Shown piece by piece: positions 1 to 9,960 of a stretch of 64,000 bases of DNA. Each line of letters begins with the position of its first letter. The first letter of the stretch is position 1. Under the pieces are notes generated by a model. The model was given only the letters and a program-made list of their open reading frames with translations. It made no database searches and was not told the DNA's origin. The position numbers and the translations under genes were made by a program. The stretch is from Harmonia axyridis (Eukaryota; Arthropoda; Insecta; Coleoptera; Coccinellidae), in the NCBI RefSeq assembly GCF_914767665.1, contig NC_059501.1, positions 77,102,798-77,166,797 of the forward strand. Reading direction: 5' to 3'.

Positions 1-582
1 TTCTTTACCGAACTACAGAGCTTCGAAGTTTCAAGATTTATTCAGTTTTTTCTTCATAGCTCTTTTGGTTTTGAGAAATTGAGGAAACTTGTAATTCACA
101 CAAACTAAATAAGTGGAGTTTATTGGTGACATTGTGGTAATAGGTTCTAAAAATTCTGATCAAATGTATCGAATCATAAAAAATGATTTTACCATTTTGA
201 CCGGTGGCAGGATGCGTCAAAATTAAAAGAGAAAAGAAAATGTATGAAGAAAATATAGAATTTATCTACATGTTAGAATCCACCAGTGGCGTTTCACCAA
301 AAAGTTTATGGGGCGCCTGAAAAAAAATCTCCCTGTATCTTGTTAGCATCACTCGGCATACTGAATGATGTAAAACCTAAAATGTAATTTATATTTTAAA
401 TTTGATCTTAATATCTCAAAGAGTGAAACAAAATAAAAAAAAAATTGAAAATTCAACGCTTTGTAGTTCGATAACGAAGCATTTGCTGACACTTGCTTAT
501 GGACAAAAAGACTTATTTTGAACCGAAAAATGCGCCTCTGCAATCTTAATACTGAACTTTGAATCACCCTGGGTGATTCAAA
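1..582. other. AT-rich segment before the satellite
   Basis: No convincing coding sequence. A 19-base perfect palindrome (9-bp arms, GAATCACCC/GGGTGATTC, central T) lies at 561-579, immediately before the satellite array. Arms ending in CACCC/GGGTG resemble the ends of short insect DNA transposons, so part of this stretch may be a decayed element. Its other end was not identified. Confidence 0.4.
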
Positions 583-3052
583 CTCCACTATGTTTCAGAG
601 CGGAACTTGAAGTTTGAAAACGTTTTTATTTGAGGGATCTGTGACGAATAATTCAGGAGATATAACGATTTTTAGAGGCGAATTCAATTTTTTCCCAAAT
701 TTCGAGTTCAAATTCCTCCAAAACCGGGAGTTCTACGAAGAATCGGTGAGCGATGCCATAATTCACGATCTCTGATTAGCCGAATTTCGATCTCACCTGA
801 AAAATTTTTTGTCCAAAAATTTTCGTAAAATTTTCTATACCTGACCCTTAAAAATTTTTTGAAAAATAAAAGTTCTTTCATGGGAATATTGTGTCATTTT
901 ATTGATTGATTCGACTATGTAGATTACGAAAATGCTTGCAGTTGTGCGGTCAGTACATTATTTCATAAATTATAGGCAAAAATATGAAACTTTCAAAGAA
1001 AAAATTGATAATTTTCCCGAAGCTGCCACTTCTTCTGGCCATGGGCTACGCACTTGAAACTTCACTATGTTGTAGAGCGGAACTTGAAATTTGAAAACGT
1101 TTTTATTTGAGGGATCTGTGACGAATAATTCAGGAGATATAACGATTTTTAGAGGCAAATTCAATTTTTTCCCAAATTTCGAGTTCAAATTCCCCCAAAA
1201 CCGGGAGTTCTACGAAGAATCGGTGAGCGATGCCAAAATTTACGATCTCTGATTAGCCGAATTTCGATCTCACCTGAAAAATTTTTTGTCCAAAAATTTT
1301 CGTAAAATTTTCTATTATACCTGACCCTTAAAAATTTTTTGAAAAATAAAAGTTCTTTCATGGGAATATTGTGTCATTTTATTGATTGATTCGACTATGT
1401 AGATTACGAAAATGCTTGCAGTTGTGCGGTCAGTACAATATTTCATAAATTATAGGCAAAAATATGAAACTTTCAAAGAAAAAATTGATAATTTTCCCGA
1501 AGCTGCCACTTCTTCTGGCCATGGGCTACGCACTTAAAACTCCACTATGTTTTAGAGCGGAACTTGAAGTTTGAAAACGTTTTTATTTGAGGGATCTGTG
1601 ACGAATAATTGAGGAGATATAACCATTTTTAGAGGCAAATTCAATTTTTTCCCAAATTTCGAGTTCAAATTCCCCCAAAACCGAGAGTTCTACGAAGAAT
1701 CGGTGAGCGATGCCATAATTTACGATCTCTGATTAGCCGAATTTCGATCTCACCTGAAAAATTTTTTGTCCAAAAATTTTCGTAAAATTTTCTATACCTG
1801 ACCCTTAAAAATTTTTTGAAAAATAAAAGTTCTTTCATGGGAATATCGTGTCATTTTATTGATTGATTCGACTATGTAGATTACGAAAATGCTTGCAGTT
1901 GTGCGGTCAGTACATTATTTCATAAATTATAGGCAAAAGTATGAAACTTTCAAAGAAAAAATTGATAATTTTCCCGAAGCTGCCACTTCTTCTGGCCATG
2001 GGCTACGCACTTGAAACTCCACTATGTTTCAGAGCGGAACTTGAAGTTTGAAAACGTTTTTATTTGAGGGATCTGTGACGAATAATTCAGGAGAAATAAC
2101 GATTTTTAGAGGCAAATTCAATTTTTTTCCAAATTTCGAGTTCAAATTCCCCCAAAACCGGGAGCTCTACGAAGAATCGGTGAGCGATGCCATAATTCAC
2201 GATCTCTGATTAGCCGAATTTCGATCTCACCGGAAAAATTTTTTGTCCAAAAATTTTCGTAAAATTTTCTATACCTGACCCTTAAAAATTTTCTGAAAAA
2301 TAAAAGTTCTTTCATGGGAATATTGTGTCATTTTATTGATTGATTCGACTATGTAGATCACGAAAATGCTTGCAGTTGTGCGGTCAGTACATTATTTCAT
2401 AAATTATAGGCAAAAATATGAAACTTTCAAAGAAAAAATTGATAATTTTCCCGAAGCTGCCACTTCTTCTGGCCATGGGCTACGCACTTGAAACTCCACT
2501 ATGTTTTAGAGCGGAACTTGAAGTTTGAAAACGTTTTTGTTTGAGGAATCTGTGACAAATAATTCAGGAGATATAACGATTTTTAGAGGCAAATTCAATT
2601 TTTTCCCAAATTTCGAGTTCAAATTCCCCCAAAACCGGGAGCTCTACGAAGAATCGGTGAGCGATGCCATAATTTACGATCTCTGATTAGCCGAATTTCG
2701 ATCTCACCTGAAAAATTTTTTGTCCAAAAATTTTCGTAAAATTTTCTATACCTGACCCTTAAAAATTTTTTGAAAAATAAAAGTTCTTTCATGGGAATAT
2801 TGTGTCATTTTATTGATTGATTCGACTATGTAGATTACGAAAATGCTTGCAGTTGTGCGGTCAGTACATTATTTCATAAATTATAGGCAAAAATATGAAA
2901 CTTTCAAAGAAAAAATTGATAATTTTCCCGAAGCTGCCACTTCTTCTGGCCATGGGCTACGCACTTGAAACTGCACTATGTTTCAGAGCGGAACTTGAAG
3001 TTTGAGAACGTTTTTATTTGAGGGATCTGTGACGAATAATTCAGGAGATATA
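583..3052. repeat. Satellite array, about 477-bp unit, five copies plus a truncated sixth
   Basis: The landmark CGGAACTTGA recurs at 601, 1078, 1558, 2035, 2512 and 2989, giving periods of 477, 480, 477, 477 and 477. The 480 comes from a 3-base insertion near 1315. Copies differ only by scattered substitutions. Each unit contains the blocks ACGTTTTTATTTGAGGGATC, GATTAGCCGAATTTCGATC and GCCATGGGCTACGCACTTGA (base changes in some copies). The sixth copy stops about 60 bases after the landmark and passes directly into a different AT-rich repeat. Short open frames inside the array are accidental. Diverged relatives occur singly at 17105-17515 and 27430-28058, so the unit is both a local tandem satellite and a dispersed sequence. 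Confidence 0.93.
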
Positions 3053-3612
3053 ATATAATATATAAAATTTTCAAAATCCAAAATTTTGAAATCCAAAAAT
3101 TTTCAAAATCCAAAATTTTGAAATCCAAAAATTTTCAAAATCCAAAAATTTTCAAAATCCAAAAATAGAGATCCAAAAATTTTCAAAATTCAAAAATTTT
3201 CAAAATCCAAAATTTTGAAATTCAAAAATTTCAAAAATTCAAAAATTTTCAAAATCCAAAAATTTTGAAATCCGAAATTTTCAGAATTCAATAATTTTCA
3301 AAAATCCGAAATTCTCGAAATCCAAAAATTTTCAAAACCCAAAAATTTTCAAAATCCAAAATTTTGAAATACAAAAATTTTCAAAATTCAAAATTTTTCA
3401 AAATCCAAAATATTGAAATCCAAAAATTTTTTAAGTTCAAAATTTTGGATTTCGAAAATTTTTGAATTTCGAAAATTTTGGATTTTGAAAATTTTTGAAT
3501 TTTGAAAATTTTTGGATTTCAAAATTTTGAATTTTGAAAATTTTTGAATTCTGAAGATTTTTGAATTTCGAAAATCTTTGATTTCAAAATTTTGGATTTT
3601 GAAAATTAGATT
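3053..3612. repeat. AT-rich minisatellite in two opposite orientations
   Basis: From 3060 to about 3430 the + strand repeats variants of TTTCAAAATCCAAAA. From about 3435 to 3612 it repeats the reverse complement, TTTTGGATTTTGAAA. The two halves could fold into a long imperfect hairpin centred near 3432. The 80-residue frame across it (rich in K, F, N, I) is a translation of the repeat and not a gene. Confidence 0.85.
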
Positions 3613-3807
3613 TTGATAGGTTAGGTTCAACCTAACCTACTATGGTTAGGTTAGTTTAGTTTAACTTAGGTTAGAGTGATTGCAATTGATTTAGGTTTAA
3701 TTAAGGTAAGGTTAGGTTAAATATAGGATTCATTATGATATAAAATATAAATTTCATCGGGAAGAATTAAATGAGAGTCAGTTGAAAAAATATTGAATTT
3801 GTAGAAA
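3613..3807. repeat. TTAGG-like sequence with a 21-base palindrome
   Basis: Several runs of GGTTAGGTTAG type occur between 3618 and 3720. At 3618-3638 two 10-base arms, AGGTTAGGTT and AACCTAACCT, face each other around a single C. TTAGG is the common insect telomere motif, but interspersed stretches like this are widespread away from chromosome ends, so this is not evidence of a telomere. 3740-3807 is plain AT-rich sequence. Confidence 0.6.
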
Positions 3808-3930
3808 ATTATTTAAGAATGAATGAAAAGTATTTAAGAATGAATGGAAAGTATTCAAAAATGAATGAAAGGTATTCAAGAATGAATGAAAAATATTTAA
3901 AAATGAAAGAAGAGTATTTAAAATTGGCAT
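3808..3930. repeat. 21-bp tandem repeat, about 5.5 copies
   Basis: The unit TATTTAAGAATGAATGAAAAG repeats head to tail with a few substitutions per copy. It lies between the TTAGG-like stretch and the 19-bp minisatellite. Confidence 0.85.
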
Positions 3931-3984
3931 AAATGAATAGCAAAGGCCTATAAAATTATTATTCAGAAAATCATTAGAGGATAT

Positions 3985-4486
3985 TGTTAGACCTTGAAAA
4001 TCAGCTCAAGGTCAAATTAGAGGATATTAGGTTTGACCTTGAAAATTAGGTTAGACCTTGAAGATTAGGTTAGACCTTGAAAATTGGGTTAGACCTTGAA
4101 ATTTAGGTTATATTTTGAAAATTAGGTTAGATTTTGAAAATTAGATTAGGTTTTGAAGATTAGGTTAAGTTTTGAAAATTAGCTTAGATTTTGAAAATTA
4201 GGTTAGGTTTTGAAAATTAGGTTAGATTTTGAAAAATAGGTTAGATTTTGAAAATTAGGTTAGATTTTGAAAATTAGTTTAGATTTTGAAAATTAGGTAA
4301 GACTTCGAAAACTAGGTTAGATTTCGAAAATTAGGTTGGATTTTGAAAATTAGGTTGTATTTTGAAAATTGGGTTGGATTTTGAAAATAAGGTTGAATTT
4401 TGAAAATTAGGCTGGATTTTGAAAATAAATGTGGATTTTGAAAATTAGGCTGGATTTTGAAAATTAGGTTAGATTTTGAAAATTAG
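3985..4486. repeat. 19-bp minisatellite containing GGTTAG, first block
   Basis: The unit TTAGATTTTGAAAATTAGG repeats for about 500 bp. Early copies carry GACCTTGAAAATTAGG variants and later ones GGATTTTGAAAATTAGG variants. The joint between units recreates TTAGGTTAG, so the array is partly TTAGG-like. It resumes at 5018 after an unrelated segment. Confidence 0.88.
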
Positions 4487-5017
4487 GGCGTGGTCAATTA
4501 TAGTGGGCGTCGTTTGAAAAGGTGGGCGGGGCTATAGTAATGGCCGTATCTTCGTAACGGGAGGTGCTACGAAGGTGCGGATGGTACCGTTGGATTCCCC
4601 GTCGATCCTAGATTACATTCCGAGAAAAAAATCATTGAGGTACATGACGGGGGTAGAGATAATGACACTTTTCCGAAAAGTGCCAGAAATCGCTCTAACC
4701 TAAGGAGATGTGACCTAATGAGCTAACATAATTCTTCAATATCTCTTATAGTTACTGAGTTACGTTATTTCTTGAGAACTATGGATCGTAGCGAGATGCC
4801 GATGGTACCGTTGCACTCTCCAGGACCGGAACCAACTTTTTCGACGTTTTTAAATTTTTTAAAAACCTCAAAAATTTCGAGAACCGTAGGTCCTATCGAA
4901 CGATTTCGGGCATTTTTGAGATCCCCTCGACCGTACCTTTCGTTTGATACCAAACTTGCAATTTTTTGGGTTTGTTTACATTTTTTGAAATCATAATAAC
5001 TCGAAAACCGTTGGTCG
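4487..5017. other. 530-bp segment splitting the 19-bp minisatellite
   Basis: This segment is higher in GC and has loosely repeated internal phrases (ATGGTACCGTTG at 4583 and 4802; AACCGTTGGTCGTACC near the end; related AACCGTAGGTCCTATC near 4885). It probably descends from an older tandem repeat. Open frames on both strands over 4765-4996 overlap each other and show no protein-like pattern. It may be an insertion into the minisatellite or a second repeat type caught between two minisatellite blocks. Confidence 0.5.
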
Positions 5018-5175
5018 TACCAGGTTAGATTTTGAAAATTAGGTTAGATTCTGAAACTTAGGTTAGATTCTGAAAATTAGGTTAGATCTTGAAAATTAGG
5101 TTAGTTTTCGAAATTTAGATTTTGAAAATTAGATTTTGAAAATTAGGTTAGATTTTTTTTGAAAATTAGGTTGAA
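5018..5175. repeat. 19-bp minisatellite, second block
   Basis: The same GATTTTGAAAATTAGGTTA unit as at 3985-4486 resumes for about eight copies, some with deletions, and ends at a T-run near 5150-5160. Orientation and unit are identical to the first block. Confidence 0.85.
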
Positions 5176-6574
5176 GAGTATGCCGGTATCATATTCATTT
5201 ATGGTTATTACAATGGCATTTCTAAGCATACTTTTTCTTTATTAATGAATCATATCCATATTTTGAATAAAACTTTTGAAACAATTTATTTTCTTAAATA
5301 CTTGAAATCGGACGTATATTCCCAAAATGAGTTTTGAAGGCTCTGTTCAAAATTTCAAGCTGATTATATCATCTGAACCATAGTAAGCACTGGCATGAAG
5401 TCAGCAGTATGTGGGCACTGTTTTTAATTCAGTTGAACACTTGAATGGATCTATAGGTATATTGTTTTAACGGTGTTTTGGGGCAAGAATGCACAAGCGT
5501 TCTGAAGCTCTGAATTCACGTCAAAACTTTCATCATTTGTTTCGATATTCTGCTTGAATGTTCTATGGTTTTAACGCCTCTATTAACACGAAATTTTGTA
5601 CCAACCTTGAAATAGATATTATTTATATAGTAACAAAATCTTAACTCGATCAGATTGGTTATCACGAAAATATGGAGTATTTCTTCTCCAAGGTATAAAA
5701 AATGCGGATAGCACTGACGTGAAGTCAGGAGCATTTGAGCGCTCGTTCGTTCTGGTATCGATTGCGTCAATAGAGATAACTGTATGTGGGTAAATGCGCT
5801 CAAAAGCTTCTTACTTAACGTTAATGGTTGCCTCATTTATTATGCTTTGAAGTAGATTTTAATTGTGAATGAGCTGATGAAGGATCGAAAGTCATAGTGT
5901 GTACACCATTGGACGATCAGAATCGAATTTGATCAGTTCGTCAAATCGTATCATTTCGAGACCATTTCCATTTTGAAATTCTAAAACTACAGGCCGAACG
6001 ATAGAGAAGTCCATTTCCTTTTCAATTGAGATAGATAGTGCATATCAGACTCATGCTAAATATTAGAGAAAAATCGAACATATTTCAATTTGTAGCATCT
6101 AATGATAAAAAATTCGAATATTTCTGCGAAAAACTTGTATTCTGCTTATATGCGATATTCCATTGAATGTTTGTGAATTTCGAGTGGCCAGTGTACGTTT
6201 AATGCCTTAATGGAAATGCCAACAATCCATCTGATTCTTTATGCTGTTTCGCATAGGGAAACAGGGAACAAAGCTTTTGTTGGCAGCCAGAATGATGATT
6301 TTTATTTTGTTTTGTTTCTGTACTCCACAAATTTCTATTTTTCTAGTTTTACGTCAATGAAAGTATCGGTGATGAAGGACAATAACGTTTTGAGTATTTG
6401 ACATTCATGCAATTGCTTTTGAAATTCGTTTTTTCTATTAATCTATTTCTCTCGGAAAGAATATTGATGCGATAAAATTCGTTGATAAACAGAAAAAAAT
6501 TCAGGAATGGATGACATCGCCAGTGCCACACTTTGTTTGCTTGTTAGCATCAAAAAATGCGTATCATAATTTCG
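5176..6574. other. Mostly unassigned; contains a short dispersed repeat
   Basis: 5207-5335 is similar to 50550-50670 (shared landmarks TAAGCATAC, AATGAATCATATC and TTGAAATCGG), so this is an old dispersed repeat. A weak 49-codon open frame over 6437-6583 (reading GKNIDAIKFVDKQ and EWMTSPVPHF) has no recognised relative. Nothing else could be assigned. Confidence 0.4.
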
Positions 6575-6712
6575 GAAAATATAGTTAATAATGGATGACA
6601 TATGGAAGTTGAGTGATGCTTTATTTTTTGTTTTAGAAATTGATATTAAATTCTATTGATGAAACATTGATTCTGATGGGTAAAATACTGTTCAAAAAAG
6701 CAATGGCTTGGT
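6575..6712 (+). other. Exon-like segment, copy 1 (empty-site copy)
   Basis: A pyrimidine tract followed by TTTTAG at 6631-6636 is a good splice acceptor, and GTAAGT at 6711 is a near-ideal donor. The 74 bases between (6637-6710) are open in one frame and read KLILNSIDETLILMGKILF followed by KKAMA. A second copy of the segment lies at 6827-7200 and is interrupted by the ribozyme-bearing insertion. This copy therefore shows the uninterrupted site, AAATTCTATTGATG. Whether it is a real exon or part of a duplicated repeat cannot be decided, because no partner exons were recognised. Confidence 0.35.
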
Positions 6713-6946
6713 AAGTGTTATACAGATTCTGCTCTATCGACAGCAATGGTTGAAAGGTAGGTAATATGCTTACTTTAAATTTGGATCTGAAGAAGTGATT
6801 GCTGAGGTTGAATAGTATTTCGAAAGCAATAATGAATGACATATGGAAGTTGAGTGATGCTATATTTCTTGTTTTAGAAATGGATATAAAATTCTGTGGC
6901 GGCTTCTCATAGAGCTCCACATAGCAACAATAAACACAGCATTCGG

Positions 6947-7013
6947 TAGCCTAGACGTTAAGAGGTAGACTTACTCACCGAGATGCGACATGGTGCCGGG
7001 TTCGAGTCCCGGC
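6947..7013 (+). promoter_or_regulatory. tRNA-like internal Pol III promoter (A and B boxes)
   Basis: The A-box-like TAGCCTAGACG is at 6947-6957 and the B box GGTTCGAGTCC at 6999-7009. The B box sits in a T-arm whose stem GCCGG(G) at 6995-7000 pairs with (C)CCGGC at 7008-7013 around the loop TTCGAGT. The two boxes start 52 bases apart, which fits a tRNA-derived SINE head. A clean full cloverleaf with acceptor stem was not seen, so this is a promoter relic and not a functional tRNA gene. Confidence 0.75.
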
Positions 7014-7040
7014 GGCTCCCGATAATAATAAATTCCCCAA

Positions 7041-7116
7041 GCGTCTGTGAGACGGCACACACAATTATACCAAAGCCACACTGATGAGTCCGGTGTGTGT
7101 GCCAGGGACGAAACGC
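7041..7116 (+). ncRNA. Type III hammerhead ribozyme
   Basis: Every core element is present in the right order. Stem III 5' strand is GCGT (7041-7044), followed by the cleavage-site C7045 (GUC). Stem I is TGTG (7046-7049) with CACA (7077-7080). CTGATGA is at 7081-7087. Stem II is GTCC (7088-7091) with GGAC (7106-7109). GAAA is at 7110-7113, and the last A plus CGC (to 7116) pairs with GCGT. Predicted cleavage is between 7045 and 7046. Stem III is only 4 bp, so efficiency as a monomer may be modest. The stem I loop contains GGCACACAC (7054-7062), fully complementary to GTGTGTGCC (7095-7103) in the stem II loop. This could be a loop-loop contact or a competing hairpin. Confidence 0.85.
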
Positions 7117-7319
7117 ATAAGTAGGCATATGTGAAATCCTACAATTCTATTCATGAAACATTGATTCTGATGGGTAAAATACTGTTCAAACAACATTCTT
7201 CTCAATCTCTTGTCTTCAATGAAGCCAAAGACGAATGTTTCTACAAAAAACGTATTGAAAAGTTTGAGGATCGTGTTGGAGTACATGGATCAATCTTGAA
7301 AGTGACATCGAGTTTTTAG

Positions 7320-8938
7320 AAAAAATGTGCTTTTACTGTTTAGGCTCAGAACTCATTGAGTGAACTGTTAGATGGCAAATATTTCACACATCTCTTCCAG
7401 ATGACATCAAAAAAGTTTTGAGTGGCACACTTGACAAGAAAATGATACGATTTACGCGTATAACACGCCGAATTTGAATTCTATAAATAACGTTCATGAA
7501 TCTTGACCAAAAATTATAAAATCTAAAACCTCGTAAATACGAAAATATTCTGACCATACCCCCCCGCTGAGAACAGACACGACCAAAGCGTCCACAAACA
7601 AAACGACAGCTTCTTCCAGCGCGTCAATTTCCTGTCGCCAGAAATATGGAAGCGGCCTCTGCCAACCATACTTTATTGACCATTTCGTATATTTCATTTT
7701 CTTCATCGGCCTCGGAATCAATAACTAATGAAAGTTTAGGACTTGGCGAACGTGGGCAGTTAATATTACATAAACCCAGATATGCGGCGGTGGGATAGCG
7801 TTAGAGTTGCACCCTCGGGAACGCCAGGAAGCGTCCAAAGGAAATTTGGTGATTTGACGCTATTGATTCCGGTAGAGGTAACCTCAGAAAATCCGGGATT
7901 ACGGGGTTGCGAACCAGGCACGAAGTTTTTTAAAAAGTTGGACATGCCGCAATGTTAAGATTTTAGGGGGGTTTTAGGCTCACGCTAGAGGACGCCACGG
8001 TAATGTCAATATCGGTACCGTCGATTCGTGTAGTGAATGGTTTATGTTGGGGAATTTTTCAGTTTTAGTCGTTCTTTGGGATGGAATGAAGAGAATATGG
8101 TGTCCCAAATTCGATGCTCACTGGAAGCATCTTGAAAACTATAAGACTTAGAAGGAATATCTTCAAAGACCCCCAACCTCTGTTTTCGAAATAATAAAAT
8201 AACAAGAAGCAGATCATAGATATCTTGATTCGCTCTCAAGTTGCAGGGCGTTTCTGAAAAATGACTGTTTCCAATATTTCGCTATATCTTTCTCTTCGAG
8301 GTATTCGAAGAATTCTAAAACCTTTTTTTCAGTAATTTTTATATTTTATACGATACGCATAACAGATCACAGAAATTGCTTACTGTTTCAGAGATACAGA
8401 CGAAAAAATTGTTTTTTTTTTAAATGAACACACTATATTTTCAACGCAGTTTTTGAGTCACAGAATTATCGAGTAGCATACCGTAACCGATTTTTCAAAA
8501 ATATTATTTGTTTCAAAGATATAGTGTTTTTCCGACTTCATTTTTTTGATGCGGCACCTTATATCTAAAATCTAATGATATCCATCAAAAAATTGCTCTT
8601 TGCGAATATTTTCATCAAATTCTAATATTCTTCTATACAGAGTGTTGAATCTCAGCTTGTGAAAAGTCTCATATTTTTCTAATACAGACCTGATTTTTGC
8701 TTTTTTTTGTTCTCGCTGGGATCCGAATAATTTTCACATATGCAGTATTAAAGTTCCGAAAGAACTGTTTACTTTGGGTAAGTTGGTAGTATCTTATATT
8801 TTGAGATCGAAACATTTTACTGCAACAATGTGCTAGTATTAAACACTTTTTAGGTCCTAAGTTTTGAACATAAATATTGTTTAATAATGTTGATTATATT
8901 GATGATGTTGATTTTTTACTATTGTTCTAGCGTTTTAC
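7320..8938. other. Unassigned sequence
   Basis: 7550-8040 is moderately GC-rich and not obviously repetitive. The remainder is AT-rich. Short open frames on either strand (7494-7721, 8042-8239) have no recognisable motifs. No splice-bounded exon could be supported. Confidence 0.4.
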
Positions 8939-9960
8939 TTATCTACATTTGTGTTTTTTTTCCGAAATTCGAGGCATTATTAAAAAAAACTGGTTACATT
9001 TTATCATCTGAAGAATTGCCCATCGCTGGCCACCACTTTTTCCCATCTTTCGGACAGCATACGACTCTGCTATTGAAAAAAACTGGTTATTTTTTGAAGC
9101 GATCCACGAACCAATCAACTTTTTTACTTCTTCATAAGACTGGAAGTGCTGGTCAGCCAGGCTGTGAGCCATTGATCAGAACAAGTGTAAGTCTGAGAGA
9201 GTTACTTCTGGAGAATACGACGGGTGGAGTAGGACTTCCATTTCAACGTTTTCAAGTATGTCTCCACCACTTTAGCAACATGTGATCGAGCAATCTCATG
9301 CTGTAAATCACTTCATCATGTCTCTCGTTATATTGCGGCCGTTTGTCTTTCAATGCTTGGCTCAAACGCATCAATTGCATTCGATAACGATCGCCTCTGA
9401 TTGTTTCAGTGGGTTTTAACAACTCATAATAAACTCTGAATATTTGGTTTGGCCGTCGACGTGGAAACATGGTCGCAATATATCTATGCTTTTCTGTGCT
9501 TGGAATAATCGTAATGAACCCATTTTTCGTCTCCAATCACAATGCAATACAGAAATGCCTTTCGTTTTAACCTTTCAAGCAGCTGTTCAGAAGGAAACAA
9601 ACGCCGTTCAACATCTCTCGGCTTCAGCTCGTACGGCAGCCAATTTCCTTGTTTCTGAATCATTCCCATGACTTTCAGGCGTTTTGAAATGGCTTGTTGC
9701 GTCACTCCAATGATTCTGCCAATTCTTTTGGCGTTCAACACGAGTCTTGAATAAGTAATGACTCCAATTATGCACCTTATAAAACCTTCTCTCATCACAC
9801 GCCATGCTGATCTTCGACGTCAAAATCACATCTTGAAGCGTTGAAACCAATCTCAGCAGGTTCTTTCACTGATAGAGGACTCATCATAGGTATTTGAAAC
9901 TATTCCATGAGTCTCAGCCGTAGATTTCTTCATATTGAAGCAGAAAAATGAAACCTCCCG
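8939..9960 (-). pseudogene. Decayed mariner transposase (HDNARPH lineage), copy 1
   Basis: The element encodes a cut-and-paste mariner DDE transposase on the minus strand, now spread over three frames. In protein order: the linker region (about 9550-9750) reads GVTQQAISKRLKVMGMIQK and LPYELKPRDVERR, followed by the first catalytic block GDEKWVHYD. The middle (9252-9440) reads VYYELLKPTETIRGDRYR and ALKDKRPQYNERHDEV. The C-terminus (8990-9172) reads SLADQHFQSYEEVKKLIGSW and, in another frame, LSERWEKVVASDGQFF. The second catalytic block, normally HDNARPH, appears as HEIARSH, so the catalytic Asp has become Glu. The segment normally carrying the third Asp is scrambled. It is inactive and belongs to the same lineage as the copy 2 kb downstream. 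Terminal inverted repeats were not resolved. Confidence 0.85.

Larger units (their letters stand above)
6896..7142 (+). mobile_element. SINE-like insertion: tRNA-type promoter plus hammerhead ribozyme
   Basis: The 247-bp insert is flanked by AATTCT on both sides (6890-6895 and 7143-7148). The paralogous empty site at about 6649 has a single AAATTCTATT, so the boundaries and the 6-bp (possibly longer, imperfect) target duplication are directly visible. From 5' to 3' it contains a short hairpin (GTGG near 6896 pairing with CCAC near 6917), a Pol III A box at 6947, a B box at 6999 inside a good T-arm, and a full type III hammerhead motif at 7041-7116, then 26 bases to the end. There is no poly(A) or simple-repeat tail and no coding capacity, so any mobility would depend on enzymes from elsewhere. 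SINE-like elements with hammerheads are known (for example in schistosomes), and hammerheads are known in Penelope-like elements and retrozymes. I do not recognise this particular arrangement. Confidence 0.75.
6827..7319 (+). pseudogene. Exon-like segment, copy 2, interrupted by an insertion
   Basis: 6827-6895 matches copy 1 from AATGACATATGGAAGTTGAG to AAATTCT. The match resumes at 7143 with AATTCTATTCATGAAACATT and continues to about 7190. A 247-bp element separates the halves. In this copy the first codons include a stop (AAA TGG ATA TAA) and the donor of copy 1 is lost. The frame instead runs on to 7319, ending in KFEDRVGVHGSILKVTSSF. It is probably a decayed duplicate; its original function is unknown. 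Confidence 0.4.

Noticed and set aside
3388..3630. 80-residue Lys/Phe/Asn-rich frame
   Set aside because: It is the translation of a short AT-rich tandem repeat.
3618..5175. TTAGG-type repeats as evidence of a telomere
   Set aside because: The repeats are interspersed with other units, occur in both orientations and lie inside transposon-rich sequence, so an interstitial minisatellite is more likely.
5874..5890. CTGATGA followed by GAAA, a possible second hammerhead
   Set aside because: Only six bases (AGGATC) separate the two core boxes, so stem II cannot form, and no matching stem I or III was found.
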